A stretch of DNA of 64,000 nucleotides. Source: Anaerosporobacter mobilis DSM 15930 (GTDB lineage Bacteria; Bacillota; Clostridia; Lachnospirales; Lachnospiraceae). Numbering within the stretch: the stretch's first letter is position 1; every line of letters starts with the position of its first letter. The notes under the pieces were generated by a model. It worked only from the letters and a program-made list of their open reading frames with translations, was not told where the DNA came from and did no database searches. Location: the NCBI RefSeq assembly GCF_900142955.1, contig NZ_FRCP01000007.1, forward strand, positions 62,001 through 126,000, written 5' to 3'. The position numbers and the translations under genes are program-made. Below, piece after piece: positions 27,164 to 36,861 of the stretch.

Positions 27164-27439
27164 TTATTTTCGTGGAGACTTCAGGTCTTTGATAGGAATA
27201 TTGGCAATAAGTGCTGGAACTTTGCCATTATTTCCTTCGGAGTCAGTTTGTGCAATTTCAATATCTAACTTCTCTTCATCAATTTCCACATATTTTGAAA
27301 TAACTTTAATAATGTCATTTTTCATCTGTTCCATAATCTCAGGAGAACAATTCGCACGATCGGATACAAGAACAAGTTTTAAACGATCCTTTGCAACGGT
27401 ACCTGATGCTTTTTTCTTAAATAAGTCTGCAATACCCAT
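27164..27439 (-). CDS. minE: Cell division topological factor MinE
   Basis: 91 residues, usual length. It starts MGIADLFKKKASGTVAKDRL and continues LVLVSDRANCSPEIMEQMK, the MinD-interacting helix region, then a C-terminal dimerisation domain. MinE stimulates the MinD ATPase and drives pole-to-pole oscillation. It lies between minD and rodA. The genome also has divIVA in this window, so both MinE and DivIVA are present. Confidence 0.95.
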   Translation of the reverse strand: MGIADLFKKKASGTVAKDRLKLVLVSDRANCSPEIMEQMKNDIIKVISKYVEIDEEKLDIEIAQTDSEGNNGKVPALIANIPIKDLKSPRK

Positions 27440-27458
27440 TGGTTTACATTCCCTCCCT

Positions 27459-28247
27459 TTATTTTTTGAATATGCTCGTTAAACGTTGCATTAATGAAGC
27501 TCGTCCATTTAAGTCCAAAAAAGGAACGCTTTCTCCGGTGATTCTTTTACATATATTCATAAAAGCTTGTCCAGCTAATGTGTCACTACCTACTAATGGT
27601 TCACCTTGGTTTGTTGAGATTACGATACCTTCATCATCAGGAACAACTCCAATCAAATCGACTGCTAAGATTTCAACTACATCTTCACTTGACATCATAT
27701 CTCCACGTTTTACCATATCCATACGAAGTCTGTTTACAACTAGATGTGTTTGTTTAATTTCATTTGCTTCAAGTAAACCGATAATTCTATCTGCATCACG
27801 AACAGCTGAAACTTCAGGAGTTGTAACTACTAAAGCGCGATCTGCTCCTGCAATAGCATTTTTGAAACCCTGTTCAATACCTGCTGGACAATCCATTAGT
27901 ATGTAATCAAATTCTTCTCTTAACTCATCAGCTAATTTTTTCATTTGTTCTGGAGAAACTGCGGATTTATCTCTAGTTTGTGCAGATGGTAATAAGTATA
28001 GATTTGGATATCTCTTATCTTTGATTAATGCTTGTTTAATTCTACAATTTCCTTCTACAACATCAACAAGATTATAAACAATACGATTTTCAAGCCCAAG
28101 TACAACATCAAGATTTCTTAATCCTATATCTGTATCAATTAATACAACTTTTTTATTTAATTTTGCTAATCCTGTACCTACGTTAGCTGTGGTAGTTGTT
28201 TTACCAACGCCACCTTTTCCTGACGTTATAACTATTACTTCTCCCAT
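27459..28247 (-). CDS. minD: Septum site-determining ATPase MinD
   Basis: 262 residues from the ATG at 28247, with GGAGG eight bases before it; the longer frame would need a TTG with no site. The deviant Walker A KGGVGKTTT (with signature lysine), the switch region VLIDTDIGLRNLDVVLGLEN and the Walker B YILMDCPAGIE are clear. A C-terminal amphipathic helix (LMQRLTSIFKK) binds the membrane. With MinC and MinE it blocks Z-rings at poles. Confidence 0.97.
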   Translation of the reverse strand: MGEVIVITSGKGGVGKTTTTANVGTGLAKLNKKVVLIDTDIGLRNLDVVLGLENRIVYNLVDVVEGNCRIKQALIKDKRYPNLYLLPSAQTRDKSAVSPEQMKKLADELREEFDYILMDCPAGIEQGFKNAIAGADRALVVTTPEVSAVRDADRIIGLLEANEIKQTHLVVNRLRMDMVKRGDMMSSEDVVEILAVDLIGVVPDDEGIVISTNQGEPLVGSDTLAGQAFMNICKRITGESVPFLDLNGRASLMQRLTSIFKK

Positions 28248-28298
28248 TAAATATTCCTCCAAACTTATTGTTAATTCGTAATGTCACCTGTTGCCTAG

Positions 28299-28339
28299 CA
28301 GTAACACCGATAATTTAATACATAAATTCGGTGTTACTG
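28299..28339 (-). other. Intercistronic hairpin between minC and minD
   Basis: CAGTAACACCGA and TCGGTGTTACTG make a perfect 12-bp stem with a 17-base AT-rich loop, filling the middle of the 114-bp minC-minD gap. No U-run follows, so it is not a standard terminator. It could set mRNA stability or processing. Confidence 0.6.
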
Positions 28340-28361
28340 ACAACATACTTATAAACTTATT

Positions 28362-29027
28362 CTATAGACTAATGTCATTAAGAACATCTTTACTAATGGA
28401 CTCAATGTAGATGTTTCCATCTTCTACATAGGCAATCTTTGCTTCTTTAGAAACATCTTTTGATTTATCATCTGGAGATCTTGCAATGATATCTCCAATT
28501 CTGATTTGAACAGGATCCATAGAAAGTGCAACAACGAAGCTATTCTGATTGCCAGAAGCCCCTGCAAAAACATTTCCTTTTAATGCACCTAGTATTACAA
28601 CATTTCCTTTGGATACTACCTTTGCTCCAGCATTCACATCACCAATTATAATAATGCTAGTCTCAAACTCTAGTACTTGTCCAGAACGTAAATTTCCTTT
28701 ATAAAATTGTCCAGTATTATTGGACAGTTCCATCAATCTGTCATTTAAACATCGTTTGAATATCTTTTCTTTCTCTGCATCTAAATCAACTACACATATT
28801 ACATTAAGATCAGAGTTTTCTGAAATAATATCTAAAATTTCTCTCTCATCTTCTGTGGTTAATTCTCTACCTTCAAAGGTTACGGCAACATTAGCATTTC
28901 CAAGAAATTTGGCTGATGCTTTGAATTTCTCAGCTATATTCGATTTTAATTCTTCGAAATCAAGATTTGCATCAAGTACAACAATAATGCCAGATTGATT
29001 TCCCTTAATCATAACTGAATTATCCAT
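28362..29027 (-). CDS. minC: Septum site-determining protein MinC
   Basis: 221 residues. The N-terminal domain (about 1-100), which inhibits FtsZ assembly, is followed by the beta-helix C-terminal domain with LRSGQVLEFETSIIIIGDVN and KVVSKGNVVILGALKGNVFA. That domain binds MinD. Start ATG is behind AAAGGAG. It follows PBP2 by 40 bases in the shape cluster. Confidence 0.95.
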   Translation of the reverse strand: MDNSVMIKGNQSGIIVVLDANLDFEELKSNIAEKFKASAKFLGNANVAVTFEGRELTTEDEREILDIISENSDLNVICVVDLDAEKEKIFKRCLNDRLMELSNNTGQFYKGNLRSGQVLEFETSIIIIGDVNAGAKVVSKGNVVILGALKGNVFAGASGNQNSFVVALSMDPVQIRIGDIIARSPDDKSKDVSKEAKIAYVEDGNIYIESISKDVLNDISL

Positions 29028-29067
29028 CTATCAACTTTCTCCTTTCAAAAGTGTTTCTATTCTCTGT

Positions 29068-31881
29068 CTAATCAGAAATGCCACTGCTTAGTTCAGGAAG
29101 TGTAACTTTACTCTTTAACATATCTTTATATCCATCTTGTTTATAATAATACTTATAGATATCTCTTGTAAGCTCTGCAGCATTACTTGAAGTATAACCA
29201 TTTGGGATTACAGTTGTAACTGAAATTTCTGGGTCTTCATATGGAGCATACGAAACAAACAAAGCATGGTTTGGTTTTTCTTTATTCTGTTGCGCTGTAC
29301 CAGTTTTTCCTGCTATTTCAATATCCATACCCGCGAACAATCTCTTTATAGAACTATCTTCACCATTAACTACTTTATACATACCCTCTTGAATTAAATT
29401 CCAAGTTGTATCACTAATCTCAACATCATTAAAGATTGTAGCTTTGTTTTTCTCAATTACCTTCTTATTAAGGTCTTGAACTTTATTAAATATAGTAAGA
29501 TTAAAAGCAGTTCCTCTATTGGCAATCGCTGTAACATAACGAGCGATTTGCGCTGGGGTATAGTTATTTTCACCTTGTCCTATTGCAGAACGAACGGCAT
29601 CAAAATTAGAAATCTGTGGATTATACTCTGGTAGCTCAATACCACTGGTTGCACCAAAACCAAACATTTCAGCATACTTCTTGATTTTATCAAGTCCTAA
29701 CTGACTCTTATAATTCTTAGCTGAGTCTAAGCTCAAACGATATCCTACTTCGTAGAAGAAATAGTTACAAGAAACCTCTAACGCATTCGGTACATCAACT
29801 TTACCATGAGAATGTCTAGTATGATCCTTTGGACTTGGGGTTATCGCTGTAAATTCATATTTGTCAAGAATTGTTTCATAAGGAGCAATTGCACCTTCTT
29901 CTAAACCTGCAGCTGCTGATACCATTTTATAAGTTGAACCAGGTGCAGTTTTTTGTTGTAATGGTCTATTTATTAATGGATAAGCTAAATCATTATTAAT
30001 TTTATTAAAGTACTCTGAATCCACTCGATTTGCAAACATATTATTATCATAGCTAGGATACGAAACTAGAGCTAGTACTTCTCCAGTTTTTACATCTGTT
30101 ATCACTACTGAACCAGAACATGGTTCCAGTGCTAATTGCGCAGGTGTAATTTCTAAATTTCTTATCTTTGTCTGAATAAAGGATGCAGGTGATAACGTAC
30201 CCGTTTCTAGTCCATTAATAGCCTTCTCATCATATTCTAACACACTCTGGTCAAATAATAAAAGACAAATTTCTTTTCCTGATAATTTGTACGAATATAC
30301 CAAATCACGGTAAATGATTTTGTTAAATTTGCTATCTTCCGTCAAGGTATCAACAATCAAATCTAGTAGCTTTTCATATAACTCTTCTGTACTATAGTAC
30401 TCATTGCCTACGTTCAATTTGGTTAAGTCAACATAATTATTTGAAACAGCATATTTCAAAAAGCTACTTAAACTAATGGTACCGTTTTGATAAGAAAGAA
30501 GTGTTGCGTCATCTGCAGGTATTTCTGATACCAAAAGTATCTTTTCATCCTTTAACATTTTATAGATATAATCAATATACTCTTGCATATCTTCTGATAA
30601 AGATTTTTTAGGCGTTGTATTCGAAATCGTTAGTTCATTTTTAAGATTACGAAGAACTACTTTTTGTTGTGTTTCAAATTTATTATACACCTGTTTTTCT
30701 AACGCTGTACTATCCTCATCATCTAGAGCCTTAATATCAATAACACTATTATTGATTAATGCATAATACACATCATATATGTTAAGCTTATCGTTATTCT
30801 TAAGGGCATTTAACAAAATACTTGCTAATCGTTTTTCTAACAACTGATAAGTAGTTTTTTGTAAATCAGCATCAATAGTAAGATAAACGTCATTACCTGC
30901 TTCTGGTTCATTTGTTTTAAGAATATCAAGCACTCTTGTTTGATCATTAACTACTACAGTCTCGCTACCGTTCTTTCCATGTAGATATTCCTCATATGCT
31001 TTTTCTACTCCTGTAATACCAATTTGATCAGTCGCACTATAATTATCATATCCTTGATCTTTTAGCTCCTCTAACTTTTCTTGAGTAATCAAACCCGTAT
31101 ACCCCATGATATGGGCAAAGTATTCACTTTCATTGTATACACGACTTGTTTGTTCAAGAATTGTTACACCAGGTAACTCTTCACTACTTTCTCTAATTGC
31201 TGCAACTGTTTCCGCTTTCACATCAGAAGCAATTGTTATCGGTAGATATCTAGAATATTTATTCATAAGTATGTTAAACCGAATCATCATTATCTTCAAC
31301 GCATCTTCTAAACTATACTCATCAGAGATATCATACATCTTTGTTGCTTCTACTTCTGAACCATATCGCATATAATTAAAAATTTCACTGGCAGTTGCTT
31401 CTTTTTGTTCTTTTGTTAATTGATCAACAGAGCTTTTTGAATATACATCTCTTTTGAATCGAAGCTCCGCACTACCATCTGTCTGAAAAACCAAATCACC
31501 TTTATTATCTAATTGAATGAAAAAATCATTAGCTAAAACTCCACCATTATCTTCCACCGTTTTAATTAGCTTATATATCATAGCATTTTTTTCTTCATTC
31601 GTAGTTAATTCACCCGTATCTTCATAGGTTACCGAATAAGACAATTCATTATAGGCAAGTAGTTCTCCATTTCTGTCAAGTATATTCCCGCGCGTACCCT
31701 TTAACTCACGCTCTTTCGTTGTCTTTTGTTGTACTTCTTGTTCGTATGCCTCGCCTTCCACAATTTGTATTTTGAATATACGATTTACTAGTGAAAAACA
31801 TAGTACCAGATATATAATTACAATAGGAAGCAAACGAGATTGAAGCATATTCTTTAGTTTTTCAATTAAAATATCAAACAT
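29068..31881 (-). CDS. mrdA: Penicillin-binding protein 2 (elongation transpeptidase) with large insert
   Basis: 937 residues. An N-terminal membrane helix and dimerisation domain are followed by the transpeptidase: STYK (649-652), SCN (about 703-705) and KTG (859-861). Elongasome PBP2 proteins are usually 600-700 residues. The extra length sits between TIDADLQKTTYQLLEKRL (about 335) and the strand CSGSVVITDVKTGEVLALVS (about 588), as roughly 225 mostly helical residues. It crosslinks peptidoglycan with RodA. It lies 2 bases after mreD, so it is coupled. Confidence 0.95.
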   Translation of the reverse strand: MFDILIEKLKNMLQSRLLPIVIIYLVLCFSLVNRIFKIQIVEGEAYEQEVQQKTTKERELKGTRGNILDRNGELLAYNELSYSVTYEDTGELTTNEEKNAMIYKLIKTVEDNGGVLANDFFIQLDNKGDLVFQTDGSAELRFKRDVYSKSSVDQLTKEQKEATASEIFNYMRYGSEVEATKMYDISDEYSLEDALKIMMIRFNILMNKYSRYLPITIASDVKAETVAAIRESSEELPGVTILEQTSRVYNESEYFAHIMGYTGLITQEKLEELKDQGYDNYSATDQIGITGVEKAYEEYLHGKNGSETVVVNDQTRVLDILKTNEPEAGNDVYLTIDADLQKTTYQLLEKRLASILLNALKNNDKLNIYDVYYALINNSVIDIKALDDEDSTALEKQVYNKFETQQKVVLRNLKNELTISNTTPKKSLSEDMQEYIDYIYKMLKDEKILLVSEIPADDATLLSYQNGTISLSSFLKYAVSNNYVDLTKLNVGNEYYSTEELYEKLLDLIVDTLTEDSKFNKIIYRDLVYSYKLSGKEICLLLFDQSVLEYDEKAINGLETGTLSPASFIQTKIRNLEITPAQLALEPCSGSVVITDVKTGEVLALVSYPSYDNNMFANRVDSEYFNKINNDLAYPLINRPLQQKTAPGSTYKMVSAAAGLEEGAIAPYETILDKYEFTAITPSPKDHTRHSHGKVDVPNALEVSCNYFFYEVGYRLSLDSAKNYKSQLGLDKIKKYAEMFGFGATSGIELPEYNPQISNFDAVRSAIGQGENNYTPAQIARYVTAIANRGTAFNLTIFNKVQDLNKKVIEKNKATIFNDVEISDTTWNLIQEGMYKVVNGEDSSIKRLFAGMDIEIAGKTGTAQQNKEKPNHALFVSYAPYEDPEISVTTVIPNGYTSSNAAELTRDIYKYYYKQDGYKDMLKSKVTLPELSSGISD

Positions 31882-31883
31882 AC

Positions 31884-32390
31884 CTAAACCTCCTTATACG
31901 TAGAACGTTCTAATTTCACGTTCAATATATATAGTATCTTATAAAGCACGATGGATACTACCACTGTATAGATCAGTTCTGGTAAGATAATTCTCTTTAA
32001 ATAAAAGAAAAAATTCAAACGATTTCTTAACAAGAACAAAAACACATAGTAGAAAAATCCGTATAAGAAATCACTTACAGATACTAAGATTATAGGCATT
32101 GTGTAGTCATCACGAAAATATACTTTATGTGCATATCCATTCAGGTATCCAATACACATATACATTAAACCAAATAATCCAATAATATCACCATAGCATA
32201 TATCCACCAAAAGACCACAGGCAAGTCCGACATAGATTCCATTTGTTCTGCCGTGCATATAGCCTGCAGCCACTGTAACAATAAGTAGTAGATTAGGAAC
32301 TACACCAGCTATGGAAAGTGCCTGAAAAACAGTACTTTGTAATAAGAAACATACTATAATAACGATTACAGACATAATAAATTGCTTCAT
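31884..32390 (-). CDS. mreD: Rod shape-determining protein MreD
   Basis: 168 residues with five or six membrane helices and little else, beginning MKQFIMSVIVIIVCFLLQST and including NLLLIVTVAAGYMHGRTNGI. Length and position between mreC and PBP2 fit MreD, an integral part of the elongasome. Start follows AAAGGA. Confidence 0.93.
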   Translation of the reverse strand: MKQFIMSVIVIIVCFLLQSTVFQALSIAGVVPNLLLIVTVAAGYMHGRTNGIYVGLACGLLVDICYGDIIGLFGLMYMCIGYLNGYAHKVYFRDDYTMPIILVSVSDFLYGFFYYVFLFLLRNRLNFFFYLKRIILPELIYTVVVSIVLYKILYILNVKLERSTYKEV

Positions 32391-32405
32391 ATATCAAAAT
32401 CCTTT

Positions 32406-33254
32406 CTAGTATAAAGTTTCTTTTAATTCTGTTATAACTAATACCGTAGTTAAATTAGTAAAATCAACTGCTGGTGTTAAATATCCAGACTTCGTCATGT
32501 TGTTTGCATCAACTGTTACATCTGAGATATAACCAATTAAAATCCCTTGTAAGTATTTAGGACTTATAGTAGATGTTACAATCTCATAGCCCTCTTTAAT
32601 TTTTGCATCTTTATCAATTCCTTGAACTTCAATTAGTCCTTTATCGATTAATTCAAGATTACCTTTTACATTGCATTGGTCATTGGTTTTTAAAAACATA
32701 CCACTAACATTACTAGCATCATCAATAATCGAACGAACAGTTGCATTATTGTGCCCTACTTCAGTAATAATACCAACAAGACCATTCCCCGCTAAAACAT
32801 TCATTCCAACTTTCAAACCATCATCAGAGCCTTTGTCAATTACAAAGCGGTTATACCAGTTGTTTGTATCTCTACTTATGATAGTAGCAGCAACTTTAGG
32901 ATAACTCGGATAACGTTTATCTAATTCATACAAATCACGAAGGGTATCTAATTCATATCCTTCTTGTTGAAGAATTCGATTTTGGTATGTTGTTTCAGAA
33001 AGTTTCTCTTTTAGTTCTTTATTCTCTTGTTGTAAATCTTTGATACTTGATAATAGTTCAATTTTATCTGTTATCCATTTTCCAACTGTATTAATCCCCT
33101 TTTGCATTGGAGTAAAAACACCAGTAACCGCATCTTTAGCAGGCTGTACTTTATCCTCGTACCGAACCGATATAAAAATCAATATGATACATAGGACAGA
33201 ACATATAGCCAAAATGTATTTTGGCTCAAGTGAAAACCTAGTTCTACGCCTCAT
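32406..33254 (-). CDS. mreC: Rod shape-determining protein MreC
   Basis: 282 residues. A short cytoplasmic tail, one membrane helix (about 12-30), a coiled coil (about 60-100) and the two beta domains with VIDKGSDDGLKVGMNVLAGNG-type sequence (split: VIDKGSDDGLKVGM, GLVGIITEVG, VRSIIDDASNVSGM). MreC binds PBP2 outside the membrane and activates it. It lies 23 bases after mreB. Confidence 0.95.
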   Translation of the reverse strand: MRRRTRFSLEPKYILAICSVLCIILIFISVRYEDKVQPAKDAVTGVFTPMQKGINTVGKWITDKIELLSSIKDLQQENKELKEKLSETTYQNRILQQEGYELDTLRDLYELDKRYPSYPKVAATIISRDTNNWYNRFVIDKGSDDGLKVGMNVLAGNGLVGIITEVGHNNATVRSIIDDASNVSGMFLKTNDQCNVKGNLELIDKGLIEVQGIDKDAKIKEGYEIVTSTISPKYLQGILIGYISDVTVDANNMTKSGYLTPAVDFTNLTTVLVITELKETLY

Positions 33255-33277
33255 AACGTCCCCCTCGAATTCTCTCT

Positions 33278-34297
33278 CTATCGCCTAGTTGTCATCTGTT
33301 TAATGTTATAAGCAAGTTCTTTTAAATCAGGTTCTTCGATAATTCTTCCTAATCCCTCAACTACTGTACTATCTGCTTTATCACAGATATTAACTTTAAG
33401 ATCTGTGTTGGAGGCAATTAACGTATCTAAGCCTTTAATAGCGGATGAACCTCCAGTTACGTAGATGCCTGATTCAATAATATCAGAAGATATTTCTGGT
33501 GGTGTTCTTTCAAGAATAACCTTAATAGCATCCACAATTGTGTGAAGATATTCTTTAATAGAGTCATAAACCATCTCTGAATTAATATCCATCTGTGCCG
33601 GTAATCCATTAACGATATTTCGTCCAAACACAGCGATCGTCTCATCTGATCCTGGCAATGCAGATGCAAGATTTATCTTGATTGTTTCTGCAGTTTTACT
33701 ACCAATAGCCAGGTTGTATTTTTTCTTAACATATAATTTGATGGATTCATCTAGTTTGTTACCACCAACATTAATTAATTTACTAAGAACAATTCCACCT
33801 AAGGATATAATAGAAATCTCTGTTGTATCTGCACCGATATTAACAACCATAACACCTCTAGCGTTTGTTATATCTAGTCCTACCCCTAGGGCATCTGCAA
33901 TGCTTTTTTCTACTATACTAATGTCCTTTACTTTGGAATTAGAAGCTAGTACAGTATCGTAGAAGGATTTCTTCTCTACACTTGTAATATCAGTAGGTAC
34001 TGATATATAAAAAGTACTAGTACTTTTTTTACCACCATTTACTTTGCTTATAATACTCGTTAATAGACGTTGCATATTACTAATATCTGCAATCACACCA
34101 CTTCTTACTGGTGAAACTACTTTAATTGTTGCAGGTGCTTTTTCATTCATCTCATATGCTTCGTCACCAACTGCTATAACTTTTTTCTTATTCTCAATTG
34201 CTATAATATTTCTCTCATGAAGGATAACTCCTTCGCCTTTTTTATATACTTTAATTGTATTCGTTCCTAAGTCTATTCCATAAGTCTTTGCTGCCAC
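33278..34297 (-). CDS. mreB: MreB-family actin-like protein
   Basis: 339 residues. It starts at GTG behind AAGGAG. Actin-fold nucleotide motifs: GIDLGTNTIKV (phosphate 1), MVVNIGADTTEISII (phosphate 2) and IYVTGGSSAIKGLD (adenosine). It builds membrane-associated filaments that guide wall synthesis. The sequence is somewhat divergent (IGADTTEIS in place of IGGGTTE), so it may be a paralogue beside another mreB elsewhere, but its place as first gene before mreC supports the main role. Confidence 0.92.
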   Translation of the reverse strand: MAAKTYGIDLGTNTIKVYKKGEGVILHERNIIAIENKKKVIAVGDEAYEMNEKAPATIKVVSPVRSGVIADISNMQRLLTSIISKVNGGKKSTSTFYISVPTDITSVEKKSFYDTVLASNSKVKDISIVEKSIADALGVGLDITNARGVMVVNIGADTTEISIISLGGIVLSKLINVGGNKLDESIKLYVKKKYNLAIGSKTAETIKINLASALPGSDETIAVFGRNIVNGLPAQMDINSEMVYDSIKEYLHTIVDAIKVILERTPPEISSDIIESGIYVTGGSSAIKGLDTLIASNTDLKVNICDKADSTVVEGLGRIIEEPDLKELAYNIKQMTTRR

Positions 34298-34332
34298 TTA
34301 CATTTACTCCTTCCAAACTACGAACTGGGCCT

Positions 34333-35037
34333 TTAATTCAAAAGGCCTTGTTCTTTTAAACTTATATACATATTATCACCAATAATTATATGATCCATAA
34401 GTTGTATTCCGATTAATAGTCCTGCCTCTCGTATTCGTTTGGTCGTGATGATATCTTCTTTGCTTGGCATAGGATCGCCACTTGGATGATTATGCAGCAA
34501 AACAACATAGACCGCTCCATACTTGAGTGCATTCAAATATATCTCCCGTGGTGCCGTAATCGATGCATTAACTGAGCCTTTTGATAATTCCATATCACGA
34601 ATTAACTGACACTTAGTATCTAAGAGCAGAAGGACAGCTTGTTCAACTGGAAGATGTCTCATCTGTTCCATATAGTAATTCGCTATAGCTTCTGGAGAAG
34701 ACAAGCGCATTTTCATTCCATATGAGGCTTTTGCCATCCGCTTGCTAATCTCGGCAAGGCATAGTAATTGAATTGCTTTAACCTTCCCAATACCATGAAT
34801 CTTCATTAACTCGCTCATAGTATACTGATATAGTGATATAATTCCTTGTTCTCTTTTTTGGTTCATCAAAACACGATTTGCAACATCAATTGCTCGATCA
34901 TTAGCTGTACCTGAACGAATAATAACTGCTAGTAATTCAGCATCTGATAAACTAGCAGTGCCATAACGTTCACATTTTTCATAAGGTTGTTCAGTTACTG
35001 GTAATTCTTTGACTGTTAAATGCTCTTTTTGCTTCAT
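34333..35037 (-). CDS. radC: RadC-like JAB-domain protein
   Basis: 234 residues from the ATG at 35037, behind GAGGAAG; the longer frame needs TTG. An N-terminal helix-hairpin-helix (IHGIGKVKAIQLL) is followed by the JAMM metal site HNHPSGDPMPSKED. RadC was once tied to DNA repair, but its biochemical role is unsettled. It precedes mreB, an arrangement shared by many bacteria. Confidence 0.93.
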   Translation of the reverse strand: MKQKEHLTVKELPVTEQPYEKCERYGTASLSDAELLAVIIRSGTANDRAIDVANRVLMNQKREQGIISLYQYTMSELMKIHGIGKVKAIQLLCLAEISKRMAKASYGMKMRLSSPEAIANYYMEQMRHLPVEQAVLLLLDTKCQLIRDMELSKGSVNASITAPREIYLNALKYGAVYVVLLHNHPSGDPMPSKEDIITTKRIREAGLLIGIQLMDHIIIGDNMYISLKEQGLLN

Positions 35038-35118
35038 AGTCTTCCTCACTCTCTGCAAGGAACGCTATTCAAACTTGTCCAATCTTAACTACTTCGAACT
35101 ATGTCTACTCTTACCTAT

Positions 35119-35376
35119 TTATAATTTCTTATAAACGATAATTGCTAAAACTACACCTATAATACTTGACATTGTAATCTTAATCGTTAATCCGAATGTT
35201 ATCTTTAGGATTCCAAGATTCAAATGAAAAGGTTCGCTAAATCCAAATTGTTGACCGTAATTAAGCCAACTTAAATACGCAACATCCTTAGCTAACCAGC
35301 CAATGAATCCCCCGAGCACTATGCCTGTTAATAATAACAAGAATAGTGACCACCCATTTTTGGCCGAATTTCGCAT
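35119..35376 (-). CDS. DUF4321 small membrane protein
   Basis: 85 residues, two membrane helices: WSLFLLLLTGIVLGGFIGWL and a C-terminal ITMSSIIGVVLAIIVYKKL. It matches the DUF4321 pattern common upstream of radC-mreB in Clostridia. Function unknown; the steady linkage to mre genes suggests an envelope role. Start follows GAGGATG. Confidence 0.8.
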   Translation of the reverse strand: MRNSAKNGWSLFLLLLTGIVLGGFIGWLAKDVAYLSWLNYGQQFGFSEPFHLNLGILKITFGLTIKITMSSIIGVVLAIIVYKKL

Positions 35377-35556
35377 CGTAATCCATCCTCATTTATTCAT
35401 ATAATCAATATGTCTTATTCAATTCTCCACGCAACATTTTAACACAAATTCATGTGTTTGTATACACAATTTCATCGACAACTTATTAAAGATGTAACTT
35501 TTTAGATACCTAATTTGGTAAAAGTTAACGGTAAACACAATGAATACGTTAGTCTT

Positions 35557-36840
35557 TTATAATTTACATAGATTGTTTTCGTATAACTTCTGAAGTGACA
35601 TCATAATACCAAATTTCGAGTGATACCAAGTTAATCCACCTTGAAAATATACAGCATATGGTGGCTTAATTGGTGCGTCTGCGCTCAGTTCAATTGATGA
35701 ACCTTGTATGAAAGCGCCAGCAGCCATTATAACATCACAAGTATAACCCGGCATTGCCCAAGGTTCTGGTGTTACGTAGCTGTCTACTGGGGCAGCTGCT
35801 TGTATTCCTTTACAGAATGCGATAATTGCCTCAGCAGAACCTAATGTAACAGCTTGAATAATATCATGCCTTGATTCAGTTCCATTAGGAACAACTGGGA
35901 AACCTAACTTTTCATAGATACTCGCTGCAAAAATTGCTCCCTTTACAGCCCCTGATACTACTTGTGGCGCCATAAAGAAACCTTGAATCAACTGTTGGTT
36001 AATTCCAAGTGTTGCTCCTACTTCCTTTCCTAAACCTGGTGCAGTAAGACGAAAAGCTGCATTATCCACATATTCTTCTTTACCTACAATGTAACCACCA
36101 ATCGGAGCAAGTCCACCCCCCGGATTCTTAATTAATGAACCGACACACAAATCAGCTCCCACATCCGTTGGCTCGATTGTCTCTACGAATTCCCCATAAC
36201 AATTATCTACCATACAAATCACATCTGGTTTGATTTTTTTAATAAAGGAAATTAATTCACCAATACGCGCAACCGATAACGTTGGCCTCGTTTGGTATCC
36301 CTTTGAACGCTGGATCGTAACTAATTTGGTCTTCTCATTCAATGCATTCTTGATACCTTCATAATCAAAGGCACCATCCTCGAGCAAATCAACTTGACGA
36401 TATGTTACGCCATATTCCGCCAAAGATCCTCTGCTTGGCTGTATACCAATAACACCTTCTAAAGTATCGTATGGCTTTCCAACTGGCGATAAGATTTCAT
36501 CACCTGGTCTAAGATTTCCTGATAAAGCGATAGTAAGAGCATGTGTACCACAGGTTAACTGTGGACGAACTAAAGCTGATTCCGCATGGAATACAGAAGC
36601 ATAGATGCTTTCTAAAGTTTCCCTTCCTAGATCGTTATAACCATAACCCGTTGTCGCGCTAAAGTGTACATCTGATAAACGATTTTCTTGCATTGCTTTA
36701 ATCACTTTCATCTGATTATACTCAGCTACTTTATCGATTGCATCAAATCTATCTTTTAACGACGTCTCAATCGTCTTACAATATTCTAATACTTTATTAT
36801 CTATACCTAAGCTTTGGTACATATCTTTTAATTCTTCCAT
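35557..36840 (-). CDS. PLP-dependent methionine gamma-lyase/aluminium-resistance family protein
   Basis: 427 residues, full length. The PLP lysine is in VGSLIKNPGGGLAPIGGY. TTGYGYNDLGRETLESIYAS-type (split: TTGYGYNDLG, RETLESIYA) and VDNCYGEF segments match the YnbB/aluminium-resistance group of fold-I enzymes. They are related to cystathionine gamma-lyase; the reaction is not firmly known. The gene follows miaA by 21 bases and is read with it. A weak hairpin near 35440-35465 may end that transcript. Confidence 0.9.
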   Translation of the reverse strand: MEELKDMYQSLGIDNKVLEYCKTIETSLKDRFDAIDKVAEYNQMKVIKAMQENRLSDVHFSATTGYGYNDLGRETLESIYASVFHAESALVRPQLTCGTHALTIALSGNLRPGDEILSPVGKPYDTLEGVIGIQPSRGSLAEYGVTYRQVDLLEDGAFDYEGIKNALNEKTKLVTIQRSKGYQTRPTLSVARIGELISFIKKIKPDVICMVDNCYGEFVETIEPTDVGADLCVGSLIKNPGGGLAPIGGYIVGKEEYVDNAAFRLTAPGLGKEVGATLGINQQLIQGFFMAPQVVSGAVKGAIFAASIYEKLGFPVVPNGTESRHDIIQAVTLGSAEAIIAFCKGIQAAAPVDSYVTPEPWAMPGYTCDVIMAAGAFIQGSSIELSADAPIKPPYAVYFQGGLTWYHSKFGIMMSLQKLYENNLCKL

Positions 36841-36861
36841 TTGTTTTCTCCTAACTGGAAT

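Noticed and set aside
27439..27906. 155-codon plus-strand open frame
   Set aside because: Antisense shadow of minD; composition follows the minD codons.
33278..34297. Pilus ATPase or ParM/StbA plasmid partition protein
   Set aside because: Length, phosphate motifs and position before mreC, mreD and PBP2 fit MreB.
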